Source: Bacteroidales bacterium (lineage in GTDB: Bacteria > Bacteroidota > Bacteroidia > Bacteroidales > UBA932). Taken from it: 45,154 nucleotides of DNA. The notes under the pieces were generated by a model that had not been told where the DNA came from, made no database searches, and saw only the letters and a program-made list of their open reading frames with translations. The stretch is from assembly GCA_024693285.1 (NCBI GenBank), contig JAILLE010000053.1:1-45154 (forward strand), read 5' to 3'. Of this stretch, positions 8,395 to 17,158 are shown in pieces; the first letter of the stretch is position 1; the number at the start of each line of letters is the position of its first letter. A program made the position numbers and the translations under genes.

Positions 8395-9263
8395 TGTTAC
8401 TCAAAGGATGCGGAACAGCTCTCGCGACCCCGTTCAAGAACGGCACGGTCGATTTCGAGGCTTACAGAAGGCTCGTCACCAGGCAGGTTGAGGCGGGCAT
8501 ACAATTCCTCGTGCCTCTCGGCTCGACCGCCGAGACTCCTTGCCTCGAGGATGACGAAAAGATAGAACTTCTAAAGATCACCAGGGAGCTTTGCCCTGAA
8601 AGGCCGATTGTGGCCGGAGTGGGAACGAATTCCCCAGTCGCCACGATCCGGAATATCAGGCTTTTGGAGCCTTACGGTCCCGACGCTTGGCTGGTGGTTG
8701 TTCCTTACTACAATAAGCCTACTAAGCAGGGCCTTTATGAATATTTCAAAGTGATCGCGGAAGCTACGGACAAGCCTATCGTGGCATATAATGTGCCCGG
8801 AAGGACTGGTACAAACATGACTGCTGACACCACGGTCAGGATAGCTGGTATTCCGGGAATAATCGCTGTCAAGGAGGCGTCCGGCAAACTCGACCAGATC
8901 GAGACTGTCGTGAAGACTCGTCCCGAAGGCTTCGCGGTGCTTAGCGGCAACGATGACCAGACCTTCGATATCATGGGATATGGTGGCGAGGGAGTCATCA
9001 GTGTGGCTTCAAATGTCGCCCCGGAACTGATGGTAGAGTTTGTGGAGGCCGCTGGGGCAGGAGATTTCGCTAAGGCTAAGGTGCTAAATGATAAGCTCTT
9101 CCCGCTGTTTGACGCCTGCTTTGTCGAGAGCAATCCGGTGCCTGCGAAGGCCGCCCTCTCTATTCTCGGGCTTTGCGAGCCGGATATGCGCCTGCCTCTT
9201 ACTACTGCGGTGCCTTCCACCTTCGACTTGATGAGGAAAGTGATCGCTGAATTAGGTATTTAG
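8394..9263 (+). CDS. dapA: 4-hydroxy-tetrahydrodipicolinate synthase
   Basis: DapA condenses pyruvate with aspartate semialdehyde. The 289-residue TIM-barrel protein has PLGSTAETPCL (active-site Thr pair region), VAYNVPGRTGTNM (catalytic Tyr) and GIIAVKEASGKLDQ (Schiff-base Lys). A GTG at 8391 is also in frame, but the ATG at 8394 overlapping the dapB stop is the natural coupled start. It precedes dapD by two bases. Confidence 0.94.
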   Translation: MLLKGCGTALATPFKNGTVDFEAYRRLVTRQVEAGIQFLVPLGSTAETPCLEDDEKIELLKITRELCPERPIVAGVGTNSPVATIRNIRLLEPYGPDAWLVVVPYYNKPTKQGLYEYFKVIAEATDKPIVAYNVPGRTGTNMTADTTVRIAGIPGIIAVKEASGKLDQIETVVKTRPEGFAVLSGNDDQTFDIMGYGGEGVISVASNVAPELMVEFVEAAGAGDFAKAKVLNDKLFPLFDACFVESNPVPAKAALSILGLCEPDMRLPLTTAVPSTFDLMRKVIAELGI

Positions 9264-9265
9264 CT

Positions 9266-10024
9266 ATGAGTTTCGAGGAAGTTGTCAAAGCCCTTGAGGC
9301 CGGAACTGTCAGGGTGGCCGAGAAGACTGCTGAAGGCTGGAAGGTCAATGCTTGGGTCAAGGAGGCCATACTGGAAGGTTTCAGGATCGGCAAGCTTGTG
9401 GACATGTCCAAGGAGGAGTATTCATTTTTCGATAAGGATACTCTCCCATTGAGAAAATTCTCTTTGGAAGACAAGGTCAGGATTGTTCCTGGCGGGAGCA
9501 GTGTGCGCACTGGAGCCTATCTCGCTCCGTCCGTGATCATGATGCCTCCTTCCTATGTCAATATCGGAGCTTATGTCGACTCCGGCACCATGGTGGATTC
9601 CCATGCCCTTGTCGGTTCCTGCGCCCAGATTGGAAAGAACGTCCACATTTCAGCCGCTTCCCAGATCGGCGGTGTGCTGGAACCCGCCGGAGCGCTTCCG
9701 GTCATTGTCGAGGATAACGCCTTTATCGGCGGAAATTGCGGCATCTATGAGGGCACGATTGTCGGAGAGGGAGCCGTCATAGGTTCTGGAGTTATCCTGA
9801 CCAAGGGGACTCCAATTTATGACGCTACCACCGGGAAATATGTTCCCAAGTCAGCCTCGGGCCAGACTATCGTTCCTCCTGGAGCTGTGGTTGTCCCTGG
9901 AAGCCGTCCCATCCTCAAAGGTCCCGGGAAAGATGCCGGAATACATGTCAGCACTCCGGTGATAGTCAAGTACAGGGATGGTAAGACGGATGCTTCTGTT
10001 GAGTTGGAAACTCTTTTAAGATAA
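9266..10024 (+). CDS. dapD: Tetrahydrodipicolinate N-acyltransferase (succinyltransferase type)
   Basis: DapD acylates tetrahydrodipicolinate so that it stays open for amination. The 252-residue protein has a short helical N-terminus and a left-handed beta-helix of hexapeptide repeats; MMPPSYVNIGAYVDSGTMVD, VGSCAQIGKNVHIS and GGVLEPAGALPVIVEDNAFI are close to the well-known succinyltransferase form. Its presence with the deacylase gene shows an acylated DAP route rather than the one-step LL-DAP aminotransferase (DapL) route I associate with Bacteroides. The aminotransferase for this route is not in the window. Confidence 0.9.
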   Translation: MSFEEVVKALEAGTVRVAEKTAEGWKVNAWVKEAILEGFRIGKLVDMSKEEYSFFDKDTLPLRKFSLEDKVRIVPGGSSVRTGAYLAPSVIMMPPSYVNIGAYVDSGTMVDSHALVGSCAQIGKNVHISAASQIGGVLEPAGALPVIVEDNAFIGGNCGIYEGTIVGEGAVIGSGVILTKGTPIYDATTGKYVPKSASGQTIVPPGAVVVPGSRPILKGPGKDAGIHVSTPVIVKYRDGKTDASVELETLLR

Positions 10025-10025
10025 G

Positions 10026-10883
10026 ATGTTACAAAAGTTTTACAAATATCACGGAGCCGGTAATGACTTCCTGTTGGTGGATAACCGTGACGGTCGTTTA
10101 AGCTTGACACCCTCGCAGGTGAAAAGCCTTTGTGATCGACACACGGGTTTTGGCGCTGACGGAGTCATGCTTCTTGAGAGGAGTGAAAAGAAGGATTTCA
10201 GGATGGTGTTCTGCAACCCTGACGGAAGCGGTGGGATGATGTGCGGTAACGGTGGGAGGTGCATAGTGGCTTTCGCCGTTGACCTTGGTGTTGTTTCCGG
10301 AAAGTTCCCGGTTGAGTTCGAGGCTCCTGACGGACTTCACACTGCCATGATTCTATCCCGCTCCAATCCGAAGACCATTCGTCTGAAGATGAATGACGTG
10401 TTCGGAGTTACGCTCTATCCGGAGTTTAAGGCTTGCTTCCTGGACACAGGCACTCGTCACCTTGTAAAGTTTGTCCCGAGTCTGGAAGAGTATCCTGTAC
10501 GTGAGGAAGGTAAGACCTTGAGGAATGATCCCGCTTTCGCTCCTGTGGGGACAAATGTCAACTTCGTCGAGCCTGTCATTCTGAGCGAAGCGAAAAATCT
10601 CGAAGCGAAGAATCTCCTCTGTGTAAGAACTTTCGAGAAAGGTGTCGAGGATGAGACTTTAGCTTGCGGAACCGGAATAGTCGCTACGGCGGTAGCCGCG
10701 TGTTTCAAAGGGATTGAAGCCAATTCAACCAAGGATGGCAGGGTGACGTATGACATCAAAGCCACCATCGCTGACTTGACAGTCGACTTTATTCCTGAGG
10801 GCAAAGGGCCTGATTTCCAGGCAAGGGACATCTGGCTTACCGGTCCCGCGGCTTTTGTAGGAACTGTGGAGTGTTTTTTGTAG
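10026..10883 (+). CDS. dapF: Diaminopimelate epimerase carrying an in-frame repeat insertion
   Basis: DapF converts LL-DAP to meso-DAP for peptidoglycan and lysine. The 285-residue protein has the two catalytic cysteine regions, MMCGNGGRC near residue 75 and ETLACGTG near residue 215, each in a DapF half-domain, and starts YKYHGAGNDF. Between GTNVNFVEPV and VRTFEKGVEDETLACGTG, which are normally joined by only a few residues, stands VILSEAKNLEAKNLL, encoded by a repeat (10575-10616). The catalytic residues are intact, so the enzyme is probably active. It is the last gene of the operon, two bases from dapD. Confidence 0.92.
   Translation: MLQKFYKYHGAGNDFLLVDNRDGRLSLTPSQVKSLCDRHTGFGADGVMLLERSEKKDFRMVFCNPDGSGGMMCGNGGRCIVAFAVDLGVVSGKFPVEFEAPDGLHTAMILSRSNPKTIRLKMNDVFGVTLYPEFKACFLDTGTRHLVKFVPSLEEYPVREEGKTLRNDPAFAPVGTNVNFVEPVILSEAKNLEAKNLLCVRTFEKGVEDETLACGTGIVATAVAACFKGIEANSTKDGRVTYDIKATIADLTVDFIPEGKGPDFQARDIWLTGPAAFVGTVECFL
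10575..10616 (+). repeat. Intragenic repeat, CTGAGCGAAGCGAA family, copy 2 (in dapF)
   Basis: The plus strand reads GTCATTCTGAGCGAAGCGAA, then AAATCTCGAAGCGAAGAATCTC. The tail GCGAAaAATCTCGAA/GCGAAGAATCTC is a partial tandem duplication. It is read in frame as ILSEAKNLEAKNL in a loop between the strands that carry the second active-site cysteine of DapF. Of the copies in this window it is closest to the family sequence I know. Confidence 0.85.
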
Positions 10884-10913
10884 GACAGTGTATCTGTTAT
10901 AATTAGTTTTAAT

Positions 10914-11669
10914 ATGAAATATTTGACCAAGCTTTTACTTTGCGTGACTGTGATGGCAACTCTGGCCTCTTGTGCGGAAGTCAAGCCATCATCCGCCTCA
11001 TTCACTCAAGGTGTCACTTTTGAGTTTGATGAGTTCACTTTCGCGGATCATTTTAAAGACAGCCTGTTGTATCTTCCTCAGATATCCTATGACCAGTTGA
11101 TTTATTTCAAAACCTCATGTGATGATGAGAACCAAGGATACAAAGGTGGTTTCAAAATCTCGGCCTTGAAGGGAGGACCGGATACTCCGGATGATATCGC
11201 GATGTTCACTTCCGCTGACAAGTCCGCCGGAATCAGCGGCAGTTTTTTCTATGCCGGATTCTTCCGCGGTCCAAGTATGTCGGATTATGACATCACCTTG
11301 AATCTCGGCCAATTTACGACCGCAGATGCTAGAATAGTAGGCCTTTGCCTATGCAACTCATTGTATAACAGCCGTTTGGCTAAAGAGGGACTAATTGCTC
11401 CCGGTGATTATCTGAAACTTGTTGTGGAGTTCTACAACAACGATAACCTGGTCGGCTCTTTTGCGAAATATCTTGTGGATTACACCGGATCGGATCTCAA
11501 GATGTTGAATGAGTGGACCGAATGGGATATATCGTCGGAGGCTTCCAAGAACTCTGTGCAGATTCCTACGTTCAAAGACTCAAAATTCAAATTAGAGGTC
11601 AAGGGAGAGAATCTCAAGCCTTGTTTCTGCTTGGACAATTATCTGATCTCCGCGTCCGTGACTTATTGA
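10914..11669 (+). CDS. Lipoprotein, resembles the DUF4465 family
   Basis: A 251-residue secreted protein. Its signal MKYLTKLLLCVTVMATLASC ends in a lipobox (LASC), so it is likely lipid-anchored outside the inner membrane. The body is rich in aromatic residues and beta-strand patterns: GYKGGFKIS, FFYAGFFRG, YLKLVVEFYNNDNLVG, YLVDYTGSDLKMLNEWTEWDIS and CFCLDNYLIS. The order 'shallow fold, Y-L-x-DY, W-x-x-WD-S, CLDNY' recalls DUF4465, a Bacteroidetes beta-sandwich of unknown or carbohydrate-related role; this is a pattern judgement only. Its stop is one base from that of the convergent neighbour. It begins 30 bases after dapF and may be read through from that operon. Confidence 0.6.
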   Translation: MKYLTKLLLCVTVMATLASCAEVKPSSASFTQGVTFEFDEFTFADHFKDSLLYLPQISYDQLIYFKTSCDDENQGYKGGFKISALKGGPDTPDDIAMFTSADKSAGISGSFFYAGFFRGPSMSDYDITLNLGQFTTADARIVGLCLCNSLYNSRLAKEGLIAPGDYLKLVVEFYNNDNLVGSFAKYLVDYTGSDLKMLNEWTEWDISSEASKNSVQIPTFKDSKFKLEVKGENLKPCFCLDNYLISASVTY

Positions 11670-11670
11670 C

Positions 11671-13872
11671 CTACCATTTGATGACGACTCTGACACCGTC
11701 CGGGTTGTTGTCGAAACTGATAAGATATGTTTTTCCGACCTCGTCCCATCGGACGGGGTCGATTGTTTCAGATCCATCAATAAGGACACTGACAGGTTTT
11801 GAAGGCAGGAGGATCCTCCCATTGCTGATAGTCTCTGCCGGCCCTTTTGATAGATAAGAGAACGTCCGTGCTTTTCTGGTTTCCTCATAGACTCTGTCCG
11901 CCGAAGCCAGCACGGAGGGTTCCTTCGGGGCTTTGTCTAAATTGTAGTAATATCCCTGTTGTCCCGGGAATATCTCTTTTCTGGTAAGGATAGGCAACTC
12001 AGGGTCGTACAAGTCGATGAACTTGCCTTCCATGACAAAAGGTTCTTCACTTACGCTTTCGTCCATGACAGCAACCAGTTCGTAAGGTCCTCGGCTCAAC
12101 CGGAAGTTGTTCTTTTCCAGTAATATATCTCCAGATAAAGAATACATCGACCTAACCGCTTCCAGCAACTCACCGTCGCAACTTGGAACCAGGACGAATT
12201 CTTTTGGATCCTTGCGGATGATCTGGACTGAGCCTTTTCCCCATGCATATACGCCGTCGGGCGCTCCAGCTTCGATTCCCATTAGGGAGAACAAGTGGTC
12301 AGATGGCGCTTTGAAGTGGTGATCTCCGGTATTCCACCATTCCTGTACCGTCTGGAAAGGGTCGTTGTCGCTGCTGGCGTAAATGAGCCGGCCTCCGTTT
12401 TTGACCCAAGACGCCAAGTGGCCATGTGCCTCCGGATCCATAGGTTTCATGTTGGAATAGGTCATGATCAAGACCTTGACATCCTCAAGAGTCTTTTTGA
12501 ATCCAACGTTCTCAATATGGGTAATCCCGATTGGAATACCTCTCTTTAGGAGTGGCATCGCCATGCCGAAGAAATCGCTCAAGGAGGGGTCCTCATATCC
12601 CTCGTGTGTCGGGAAACTTTGGAACATCAATGAGTTACCCATCAAAACGCTTATCCCTTGACTTCCCGAGACTTTGTCTTCTGAGGCTGGTATCTTTCCG
12701 AGACTGCCGACCATTACCTGCATCATCGTGGCGTAGTCCGCCGGGATCCGGATCATTTCTGAGCTGCCGGCGCTCTTAGGATATAAGCGCTCATAAATCC
12801 TTTTCGGCCATGGCATTATCTCAAAATCGGCAATCTGGGGGTGAAGCAGTTGCGCGGTGAAAGTGGAGTGGTAGTTCTTCCTGTAATCCTCCCAATCACG
12901 TGTCCCGTCTTCGATCGGGTCGGTGAGGAACCAGACCCTGCGACCGGTCGGAGCTGTCATTGAGGCCATGCAGCCGTATTCCAGGAATGCCGTCTCAAAA
13001 GTCCTCTGCCTTTTTACCCCGTTGAAATAGTTGAGGACCCTGGCCGTCCCGGTCCAGACCTGGGCGATGTAGCCGTCCACTCCCGGCATTGAAGCCAGAC
13101 TTGCCTCGGGGCTGACGATCTCCCATTGGGAATAGTTGATTAGCGAGTGTGTAGGGACGTAACATTTTATATCCATACCCTTGCTCCTTCCATATTCCTT
13201 GGCGAAAGCGGTGACCTCGTCCAAAGCCCTGTAGTAGAGATGATATTTTAGTTTATTGGCCAGATAGGTGGCCTCCGGAGATTCGTCTTGCGGACGCCAT
13301 GGAGTGCCGTAATACTCTTCCCACTCTCGTTTGAAAGCCTCACTATAGCCTCCTCTGTTCCAGAACTCCGGCTCCTCGAAATAGAGACTTTCCACTCCGG
13401 AATCGATGACCCTTTTTACCTGGGTCTCTTTGAAATACTCAAGGTAATTCTTCGTCGGGACGATGTAGGGAACCATTTTGCCGTGCCAGATGGTGTCACC
13501 GTCCGCCTGCCTTTGTCCCTCGTCCAAATGCGGCTTCCCGTCCCATTTTCCTGTGAAGTAATCCTCGTATCCGCCCCAAGCTATTCCGGTCATGAAATCC
13601 ACCCTGTAACCCCTCTCTCTCCAGGATCTGATTCTGTTCTCGACAGCGTATTCACCGTCCGGGCCGTCCTCGTCAAGTGGTTTGCCGTTACCGTAGACCA
13701 TAGCCGCGTCAGCGCGGGTGTCTATCGTAGGCTTCCAGATGCTCGAGGTCTGGAATGTTGTCTTTACATCGGAGCCTGGATTCTCAGGCTTTGTGGTTGA
13801 ACATGATTGCGAGAAAGCCATTGCCGCGAGAAATGCCGCGACAATGGCTTCGAAAGGGCGTAAGGCGCTCAT
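11671..13872 (-). CDS. Secreted glycoside-hydrolase-like protein of unrecognised family
   Basis: A 733-residue protein with a hydrophobic N-terminus (AIVAAFLAAMAFSQSC) that may be a signal peptide with a weak lipobox at the Cys. The first ~350 residues look like a TIM-barrel sugar hydrolase: RVDFMTGIAWGG, ESLYFEEPEFWNRGGYS with a possible acid/base Glu, EEYYGTPWRPQDES, and GVDGYIAQVWTG. A middle segment around GVKVLIMTYSN-like text (actual DVKVLIMTYSNMKPMDPEAH, then WVKNGGRLIYAS) resembles the glutamine-amidotransferase-like domain that follows the barrel in GH42-type beta-galactosidases. The C-terminus is beta-rich. No exact family is recognised. It is the last gene of a minus-strand run with two aldolases, 17 bases downstream, suggesting release of the sugar that they catabolise. 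Confidence 0.55.
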   Translation of the reverse strand: MSALRPFEAIVAAFLAAMAFSQSCSTTKPENPGSDVKTTFQTSSIWKPTIDTRADAAMVYGNGKPLDEDGPDGEYAVENRIRSWRERGYRVDFMTGIAWGGYEDYFTGKWDGKPHLDEGQRQADGDTIWHGKMVPYIVPTKNYLEYFKETQVKRVIDSGVESLYFEEPEFWNRGGYSEAFKREWEEYYGTPWRPQDESPEATYLANKLKYHLYYRALDEVTAFAKEYGRSKGMDIKCYVPTHSLINYSQWEIVSPEASLASMPGVDGYIAQVWTGTARVLNYFNGVKRQRTFETAFLEYGCMASMTAPTGRRVWFLTDPIEDGTRDWEDYRKNYHSTFTAQLLHPQIADFEIMPWPKRIYERLYPKSAGSSEMIRIPADYATMMQVMVGSLGKIPASEDKVSGSQGISVLMGNSLMFQSFPTHEGYEDPSLSDFFGMAMPLLKRGIPIGITHIENVGFKKTLEDVKVLIMTYSNMKPMDPEAHGHLASWVKNGGRLIYASSDNDPFQTVQEWWNTGDHHFKAPSDHLFSLMGIEAGAPDGVYAWGKGSVQIIRKDPKEFVLVPSCDGELLEAVRSMYSLSGDILLEKNNFRLSRGPYELVAVMDESVSEEPFVMEGKFIDLYDPELPILTRKEIFPGQQGYYYNLDKAPKEPSVLASADRVYEETRKARTFSYLSKGPAETISNGRILLPSKPVSVLIDGSETIDPVRWDEVGKTYLISFDNNPDGVRVVIKW

Positions 13873-13889
13873 TGTTTTATATTTCCGAG

Positions 13890-15197
13890 TTATTCTCCAA
13901 CGTGGAATGCGACCCTGAGGTCTTCAATCTCGGCATCCGTGATAGGCTTCAGGTCGCCTAAAGGAGCAGCGAGAATCAGGGAGCGGGCGCTGAAATCAGC
14001 GACCTCTAGGCGGTCGAAGGTGTTGATGAGTTTGTCGCCTGTGACGACAACGGAGTCGTTCTCAAGCATCACGAAAGGCCTCTCGCGGAACTCGTCAGCG
14101 AGGTCGGACAGACGCTCGTCGTACTGGCTTCCGAAAGGGAAAGTGGGGATGTCCTGAAGGAATATCCAACTTTCCGGTATGGTCCTCACATCGAATTTCA
14201 CACCTGTGGTGCAGAAGCCCATAAGGGCGGGGGACTGGGTCAATATTATTGAATTGACCTTGGGGTTGCGGCGGTAGATCTCGTAATGGAGAGCCACAGA
14301 ACGGCTTGCCATCTTTCCTGCCTCCACCATACCGTCCTTGACCTGGACTATGTCTTCAGGATCTATGTCCCAGCGCTGAACGTTGGCTGGAGTGATAAGG
14401 AAGTCATTTCCTTTCCATCTGACTGAGGCTGTTCCGTACGAGCTGCACATCAGACCTTGTGAGCAAGCCCTGCGGACAATCTGGCAGATTTCGGTGCGGA
14501 TGGCTCTCTCGTCAGAAGGATGAGAGACATTCATGAAGTGCTCGAAAGGGGTGTTGACAGCCATCTCGTGCTTGTTTATCTGCTCTTCGCTCAAATACTT
14601 GGGCTCACCGAGGGTCTTGGCGTTAAGGATCGTGCGGGCGCAGAGCTCAAGGGTCTCGAAACGCTGGTAGGCGTCAGCGATGTCCTCTCCGAACAGCACG
14701 ACTCCATGGTTTTCCATTATGACCGCCTTGTAGTCCGGGTTCTTCTGGAACTCGGAGACAATCTTCTTTCCGAGGAGCTCGCTTCCAGGGAGAGCATATT
14801 CAGCGAATCCGACAGGACCGCAGACGGCTCTCGCTTGGGGGATTATACTCGTGTCAGGAATCTTGTGGACCACGCTGAAGGTCACAAGTCCCGGAGGATG
14901 GGCGTGGATAACGGACCTGGCCTTGGGGTTCATCTTGTAGATGGCCTTGTGGAAAGGATATTCCGAAGAGGGCCTATGGGGACCGACAATAGTTCCGTCA
15001 GCCTTGACACACATGATGTCCGAGGGCTTCAGGGACCCTTTGTCGATTCCGGCGGGGGTAATCCAAAGATCCCCATTCTCATCCATTATCGAGAGATTGC
15101 CACCGGAGGTGGTGGTCATCCCGCTACGGTAGATCCTGCCGATGATGATGGCGATCTGCTCGGCGGGGTGCATCAATTTGATATCCAGTTGTTTCAT
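13890..15197 (-). CDS. Tandem two-domain class II aldolase/adducin-family protein
   Basis: A 435-residue protein made of two class II aldolase domains. Residues 1 to about 215 keep the zinc and catalytic features of fuculose/rhamnulose-phosphate aldolases: TSGGNLSIMD, a Glu in SSEYPFH, the HAHPP zinc motif, and ENHGVVLFG. The second half (about 225-430) has the same fold landmarks (SYGTASVRW, ITPAN, AADFSARSL-like end) but reads ILTQSPALMG where HxHP is expected and ENDSVVVTG where ENHGV is expected. The second domain is therefore probably structural or regulatory. It would cleave a ketose 1-phosphate to DHAP and an aldehyde. One base separates it from the bifunctional enzyme upstream. The sugar is not identified. 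Confidence 0.78.
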   Translation of the reverse strand: MKQLDIKLMHPAEQIAIIIGRIYRSGMTTTSGGNLSIMDENGDLWITPAGIDKGSLKPSDIMCVKADGTIVGPHRPSSEYPFHKAIYKMNPKARSVIHAHPPGLVTFSVVHKIPDTSIIPQARAVCGPVGFAEYALPGSELLGKKIVSEFQKNPDYKAVIMENHGVVLFGEDIADAYQRFETLELCARTILNAKTLGEPKYLSEEQINKHEMAVNTPFEHFMNVSHPSDERAIRTEICQIVRRACSQGLMCSSYGTASVRWKGNDFLITPANVQRWDIDPEDIVQVKDGMVEAGKMASRSVALHYEIYRRNPKVNSIILTQSPALMGFCTTGVKFDVRTIPESWIFLQDIPTFPFGSQYDERLSDLADEFRERPFVMLENDSVVVTGDKLINTFDRLEVADFSARSLILAAPLGDLKPITDAEIEDLRVAFHVGE

Positions 15198-15198
15198 A

Positions 15199-17157
15199 TT
15201 AAGCGAGCATTACCTGTCCACCGGTGACGGGGATTGCCTGTCCTGTTTCGCCGGTCTGTTCGATAGCATACATTATCGCCTTGCAGACATCCTCGGGATT
15301 GCAGCCCTTCCGCATGGGAACCTTGGAAAGGTAATAGTCCTTTACATCCTGCACGGTCTTGGCTCCGGGAGCTTTGCCTGCCTTGAGATATTGGATGAAG
15401 AGACCTTTCTCAGGGTCGCTCCAAAGCGGTCCGTCATAGTAGTTTCCGGGGCAGATGGAGTTGACTTTGATTCTGAACGGGGCGAGCTCCAAGGCGAAGG
15501 ACTGGGTCAGTCCGATGCCACCGAATTTGCCTCCGGCATAGGCGAAATTGGCCTTGCTGCCGACCAGACCGCTCTTTGAGTTGATCTGGACGATGTCGGC
15601 GAAATATTCAGGGTCAAGAGCCGTCTCTATCTTCATCACATGGCTGGCCACCTTCGCGCAGAAGAAGTAGGCCTTGTAGTTGATATTGGTGACGAACTCG
15701 AAGTTCTCGGGGGTCATGGCCTCGAGGTCTCCGGCTCTCACGACTCCGGCGTTGCTGACGAAGGTGTCAAGAGCGCCGAAATTGACCACAGTCTCCTTGA
15801 TAAGGTTCTTGAGGCTGTCCATGTCGGCGACATTTGTCTTGACGAATATGGCCTTGTTGGCTTTTGCGATCTCGTTGAAACTGGCGGCGGTCTTCTCGCC
15901 GGTCACTTCATTGAGGTCGGCGACCACGATGTTGGCTCCTTGATTGATAAGTTCCCTGGCTATTCCCTCACCGAATCCCTGGGCGGCTCCGGTCACTATG
16001 ATCGTCTTGCCCTCAACTCTTCCGGCGGAAGCGGTGGCGGCCACCTTGCGGCGGTAGTTTTCCACTTCCCAGTTGTCGATGAAGCTGATCTGGCGGGCCG
16101 TCATCGGATGCTCTCCTCCGAATGAGGCGGCGTACCAGGCAACCTTCATAGAATCCATGAAAACTTCCGTCACAGTCTGGGCCTCTTTAGAGTTCGAACC
16201 CACGGCGACCAGGCCTATTCCCTTGATAAGCAGCACCTTCGGCGTGTGACCACGCTTCTCGATGTAAGCCTCTATTTTCTTTTCGGCCTGCTTGACAAGA
16301 TCCTCCGGACCTTTGTGGTCAATGTAGATATACTCGCTCTTGCAATAAACTATACCGTCGGGAGTGAAGGGTTTCAGCACAGCGGCTGCCTTCTCCTTGC
16401 TCTCGATGAATCCGCTCACAAGGGCGTTATTGGTGACCTTGAGAGTCTTGAGCCCTCTCCCATAACGGCTCAAGATGGTCCTTATCGCGGGGATGGTCTC
16501 GCTGACGCAGTCGCAGATAGGAGCGTCGCCTTCTGGAACTGACTTGACAAGTCCTTCCAACTTGGACATAACGCTGGCGTAGATATCCTCGATTTCCTTG
16601 GTCGTGTCGGCGCCCACGAAGATGCCGTGGTTCTGTAGGAATATGACCTTGGGGTCGCTCCCGTGGCCTTTCCTATATTCCTTTATCTTGTCGTACACCT
16701 TCTTGAAAAGGGTGTATCCGGGGTCGGTGTAAGGAATATAAAGGGCGTCCGGGAAAAGCTTCGCGCAGGTCTCGGCGGCGTCTTTCGAGCACATGAGGCC
16801 ATTCACGAGGGTCGGATGGAGATGGACCACAAAAGCGGCCTCCAGACAGTTGTGCATCGAGGTCTCGACAGAGGGACGCCGGTCTTTTGTCAGACAAGCG
16901 GCCGCGAGGTCGTTCTTGACCTGCTCCTCTCTCAAGGTGGTGTCATCACTATATTTCTTCTCTCCCATCGGGTTCAGCAGGGCTCTGTCGAGCACGGCGA
17001 AACCATCCTCCGTGATGGTGGCGAGGGCATGGCCGCTTGCCTTGACCCACAGCCTGTCAGCGGTTTTGAATGATGTGTTCCCGCCTCCGGCGATGACATA
17101 CCTGGAATCGCCGCCATATTTGCGGGAAACTTCGATCAACTTCTCGATTTCCGACAT
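15199..17157 (-). CDS. Bifunctional class II aldolase / short-chain dehydrogenase
   Basis: A 652-residue fusion. The N-terminal half is a class II aldolase-like domain (VIAGGGNTSFK, SVETSMHNCLEA, VVHLHPTLVNGLMCS, FLQNHGIFVGAD). From about residue 385 comes an NAD(P)-dependent short-chain dehydrogenase: TIIVTGAAQGFGEGIA (TGxxxGxG), VADLNE, SNAGVV, the catalytic Ser in QINSKSG and YAGGK (YxxxK). The layout matches enzymes that split a 6-deoxy-ketose 1-phosphate such as rhamnulose 1-phosphate and oxidise or reduce the lactaldehyde, but the substrate is inferred only from that resemblance. It lies one base from the PHP gene and one base from the tandem aldolase, in one transcript. Confidence 0.82.
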   Translation of the reverse strand: MSEIEKLIEVSRKYGGDSRYVIAGGGNTSFKTADRLWVKASGHALATITEDGFAVLDRALLNPMGEKKYSDDTTLREEQVKNDLAAACLTKDRRPSVETSMHNCLEAAFVVHLHPTLVNGLMCSKDAAETCAKLFPDALYIPYTDPGYTLFKKVYDKIKEYRKGHGSDPKVIFLQNHGIFVGADTTKEIEDIYASVMSKLEGLVKSVPEGDAPICDCVSETIPAIRTILSRYGRGLKTLKVTNNALVSGFIESKEKAAAVLKPFTPDGIVYCKSEYIYIDHKGPEDLVKQAEKKIEAYIEKRGHTPKVLLIKGIGLVAVGSNSKEAQTVTEVFMDSMKVAWYAASFGGEHPMTARQISFIDNWEVENYRRKVAATASAGRVEGKTIIVTGAAQGFGEGIARELINQGANIVVADLNEVTGEKTAASFNEIAKANKAIFVKTNVADMDSLKNLIKETVVNFGALDTFVSNAGVVRAGDLEAMTPENFEFVTNINYKAYFFCAKVASHVMKIETALDPEYFADIVQINSKSGLVGSKANFAYAGGKFGGIGLTQSFALELAPFRIKVNSICPGNYYDGPLWSDPEKGLFIQYLKAGKAPGAKTVQDVKDYYLSKVPMRKGCNPEDVCKAIMYAIEQTGETGQAIPVTGGQVMLA

Positions 17158-17158
17158 A

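Noticed and set aside
14520..15227. Plus-strand open frame of 235 codons opposite the tandem aldolase
   Set aside because: Low-complexity Gly/Asp/Val composition and complete overlap with a convincing aldolase mark it as a shadow.
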